41,847 bases of DNA. Origin: Rhodothermus profundi (lineage in GTDB: Bacteria; Bacteroidota; Rhodothermia; Rhodothermales; Rhodothermaceae). Where the stretch lies: NCBI RefSeq assembly GCF_900142415.1, contig NZ_FRAU01000010.1, positions 1 through 41,847 of the forward strand, in the 5' to 3' direction. Every line of letters begins with the position of its first letter. Position 1 is the first letter of the stretch. This document shows positions 40,321 to 41,847 of this stretch, piece after piece. Under the pieces are notes generated by a model, which was not told where the DNA came from, did no database searches, and was given only the letters and a program-made list of their open reading frames with translations. A program made the position numbers and the translations under genes.

Positions 40321-41847
40321 TTACGCTGTAACTACCGCCGAATGGAAGGTATCATTGCCACGGAGGCGCTGCGCTTCCATGCGCACGAGCTCGCCCACGT
40401 CCAGAATCATGACTACCCGGCCATCGCCAAGGATCGTGGAGCCGGCTACGCCAGGCACTTTCTTGAGGTAGTTGCCCAGCGGTTTGATCACAATTTCTTT
40501 CTGACCGATCAGGTCGTCCACGATCAGGCCTAGCCGATGATGGGCGATGCCGACGATAACCGCATAGGCGCGTTCTGGATGGTATTCCCAGTGGGGAACC
40601 TGGAGCATTTCACCTACGCGTAGCAGGGGAATAACGGCGTCGCGCAGGCGGATAACTTCGCGACCGTTAATGGTGGAAACGGTGTCTGGCTCAAGTCCGA
40701 CCACTTCGATCACCGTGTGCAGCGGAATGGCGAAGGCTTCGTCGCTTACGCGGACGAGCAAGCTCTGAATGATCGCGAGCGTGAGGGGTAGTTTGAGCGT
40801 GAAGCGGGTTCCTTGCCCGGGAACAGAATGTACGCTGATGGTTCCGTTCAGCTTCGTGATGTTGGTCTTGACTACGTCCATGCCTACGCCGCGACCCGAT
40901 ACCTTGCTGACGCGTTGCGCTGTGCTAAAGCCCGCTCGAAAGATCAGCTCCAACGCTTCCCGGTCGCTCATTTCCGCCGCCTCCTTTTCAGTGATCATCC
41001 CTTTCTCTACGGCTTTTGCTTTGAGTTTCTTCGGATCGATTCCGGCGCCGTCGTCTTCAACTTCGATGACAATGTGGTTGCCTTCCTGGGCGGCGGCCAG
41101 GCGAATGCGACCGGTTGGGGGCTTGCCGCGTGCGCGACGCGTTTCCGGGTCTTCGATGCCGTGGTCGGCAGCGTTGCGAACCAGGTGAACCAGCGGATCG
41201 CTGATCTCTTCGATAAGCGATTTGTCCAGTTCGGTGTCTTCGCCTTCGATGATCAGTTCGATCTGCTTGTTGAATTCACGGGCCAGATCTCGGACCAGGC
41301 GTGGGAACTTGTTGAAAACGCGGCCGATCTGCACCATGCGGGTGTGCATAACGGCCGACTGCAACTCGGTGGTAATGAAGTCGATCTGCGTTGTGGTGTC
41401 GGCAAGTTCTCGGAGCAGCTCGGCGTTGTCCCCTTCCCCGAGCTCGCTGAGAAGCTGTAGCAGCCGGTTGCGTCCCAGAACCAGTTCGCCTACCAGATCC
41501 ATGAGGTTGTCAAGGCGGCGAACTTCGACGCGGATCGTTTCGGTGCCTTTATCTCGGCGAGCGGTTTGCCCATTGCCGGCCGGGCGCGCTGCTGTAGAGG
41601 CTGGTGAGGAAGTGGTGGGCGACGCGGCAGCGGGAGCCGGTTGGGCAGCAGGGGGTGCAGGCTGAGCCGTTTCTGCGGCAGCGGTTGATTTGCCTTCGGC
41701 AACGGCTTGCAGTTTCTCAATAATAGTGGAGAGCGGCAGCGGTTGCAGCTTGCGGTCGACGACCTGTTGGAGGAGTTGTTTCATCAGGTCGAAGGCTTCG
41801 AAGAGGACGTCCATCATGGCGGGGTTGAAGGCGAGCGTGCCTTTGCG
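40321..41847 (-). CDS. cheA: Chemotaxis histidine kinase CheA, 5' end outside the window
   Basis: Sensor kinase that phosphorylates CheY and CheB. The frame is open to the right edge; 508 residues are visible and the phosphorylated His of P1 lies outside. Visible: end of P1 (RKGTLAFNPAMMDVLFEAFD), an Ala/Pro/Thr-rich linker (~52-100) where P2 would be, dimerisation P3 (~105-160), ATPase P4 with N box HLVRNAADHGIEDP (221-234), DDGAGID (265-271) and GRGVGMD (318-324), then a CheW-like P5. The P1 and ATG-like M11 are internal, so ATG 41817 is not the real start. P2 seems absent. Confidence 0.96.
   Translation of the reverse strand, partial: RKGTLAFNPAMMDVLFEAFDLMKQLLQQVVDRKLQPLPLSTIIEKLQAVAEGKSTAAAETAQPAPPAAQPAPAAASPTTSSPASTAARPAGNGQTARRDKGTETIRVEVRRLDNLMDLVGELVLGRNRLLQLLSELGEGDNAELLRELADTTTQIDFITTELQSAVMHTRMVQIGRVFNKFPRLVRDLAREFNKQIELIIEGEDTELDKSLIEEISDPLVHLVRNAADHGIEDPETRRARGKPPTGRIRLAAAQEGNHIVIEVEDDGAGIDPKKLKAKAVEKGMITEKEAAEMSDREALELIFRAGFSTAQRVSKVSGRGVGMDVVKTNITKLNGTISVHSVPGQGTRFTLKLPLTLAIIQSLLVRVSDEAFAIPLHTVIEVVGLEPDTVSTINGREVIRLRDAVIPLLRVGEMLQVPHWEYHPERAYAVIVGIAHHRLGLIVDDLIGQKEIVIKPLGNYLKKVPGVAGSTILGDGRVVMILDVGELVRMEAQRLRGNDTFHSAVVTA

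Noticed and set aside
1-41847. CRISPR arrays, tRNA or rRNA genes, insertion sequences, prophage or defence genes
   Set aside because: None found: no regularly spaced repeats, no transposase or integrase motifs, no cloverleaf or rRNA-like stretches seen. The window is coherent core and flagellar gene content.

Overview
The window reads as a chromosomal segment of a moderately GC-rich, thermophile-like member of the Bacteroidota/Rhodothermota, most probably Rhodothermus or a close relative. This is an inference from four things: ribosomal operon order, zinc-free variants of S4, S14 and L36, a TonB-dependent receptor with an N-terminal carboxypeptidase-regulatory-like domain, and a flagellar/chemotaxis operon of the sort kept by some Rhodothermota but absent from most Bacteroidota. 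I could not run a database search, so the taxon is not proven.

Left half, + strand (5-17027): tuf, then the S10, spc and alpha operons in classical order with no insertions: rpsJ rplC rplD rplW rplB rpsS rplV rpsC rplP rpmC rpsQ rplN rplX rplE rpsN rpsH rplF rplR rpsE rpmD rplO secY map infA rpmJ rpsM rpsK rpsD rpoA rplQ. A strong intrinsic terminator (17065-17096) closes the cluster. Several intercistronic gaps carry clean RNA hairpins, most notably the leaders of rpsD and rpoA. tuf itself has a codon usage unlike everything around it: all 27 leucines before the last are TTG, and usage changes abruptly at about codon 382.

Middle, + strand (17176-23837): a bifunctional-type Rel (ppGpp synthetase/hydrolase), an HU-family protein with a C-terminal extension, RuvX, peptide deformylase, then a small exported or membrane Cys/His protein followed by a TonB-dependent outer-membrane receptor. 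A perfect 15-bp inverted repeat overlaps the end of the small gene and the ribosome-binding region of the receptor. A long bidirectional terminator (23875-23920) separates this block from the convergent right half.

Right half, - strand (41847 down to 23942): a flagellar/chemotaxis operon transcribed right to left: cheA (5' end outside the window), cheB, motA, motB, fliL, fliM, fliN, fliO, fliP, fliQ, fliR, flhB, flhA, flhF, flhG, a 96-residue membrane protein, fliA. A PpiD-like periplasmic chaperone follows. The genes supply the motor-switch complex, the stator (of sodium/PomAB type by sequence), the type III export gate, the number/placement GTPase-ATPase pair and the late sigma factor. Rod, hook, filament, MS-ring and export ATPase genes are not here and must be elsewhere. 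A good sigma-28 promoter candidate lies before motA.

No rRNA, tRNA, CRISPR array, insertion sequence, prophage gene or origin was seen. No gene-free stretch exceeds 300 bases; the longest are 19402-19575 (174 nt, probable promoter and leader of the HU gene), 17028-17175 (148 nt, terminator) and 26033-26168 (136 nt, probable terminator). I do not see a wholly novel multi-gene system. The most unusual signals are the tuf codon mosaic, the structured leaders of rpsD, rpoA and the TonB receptor, the divergent FlhF GTPase and the unassigned 96-residue flagellar-operon membrane protein.
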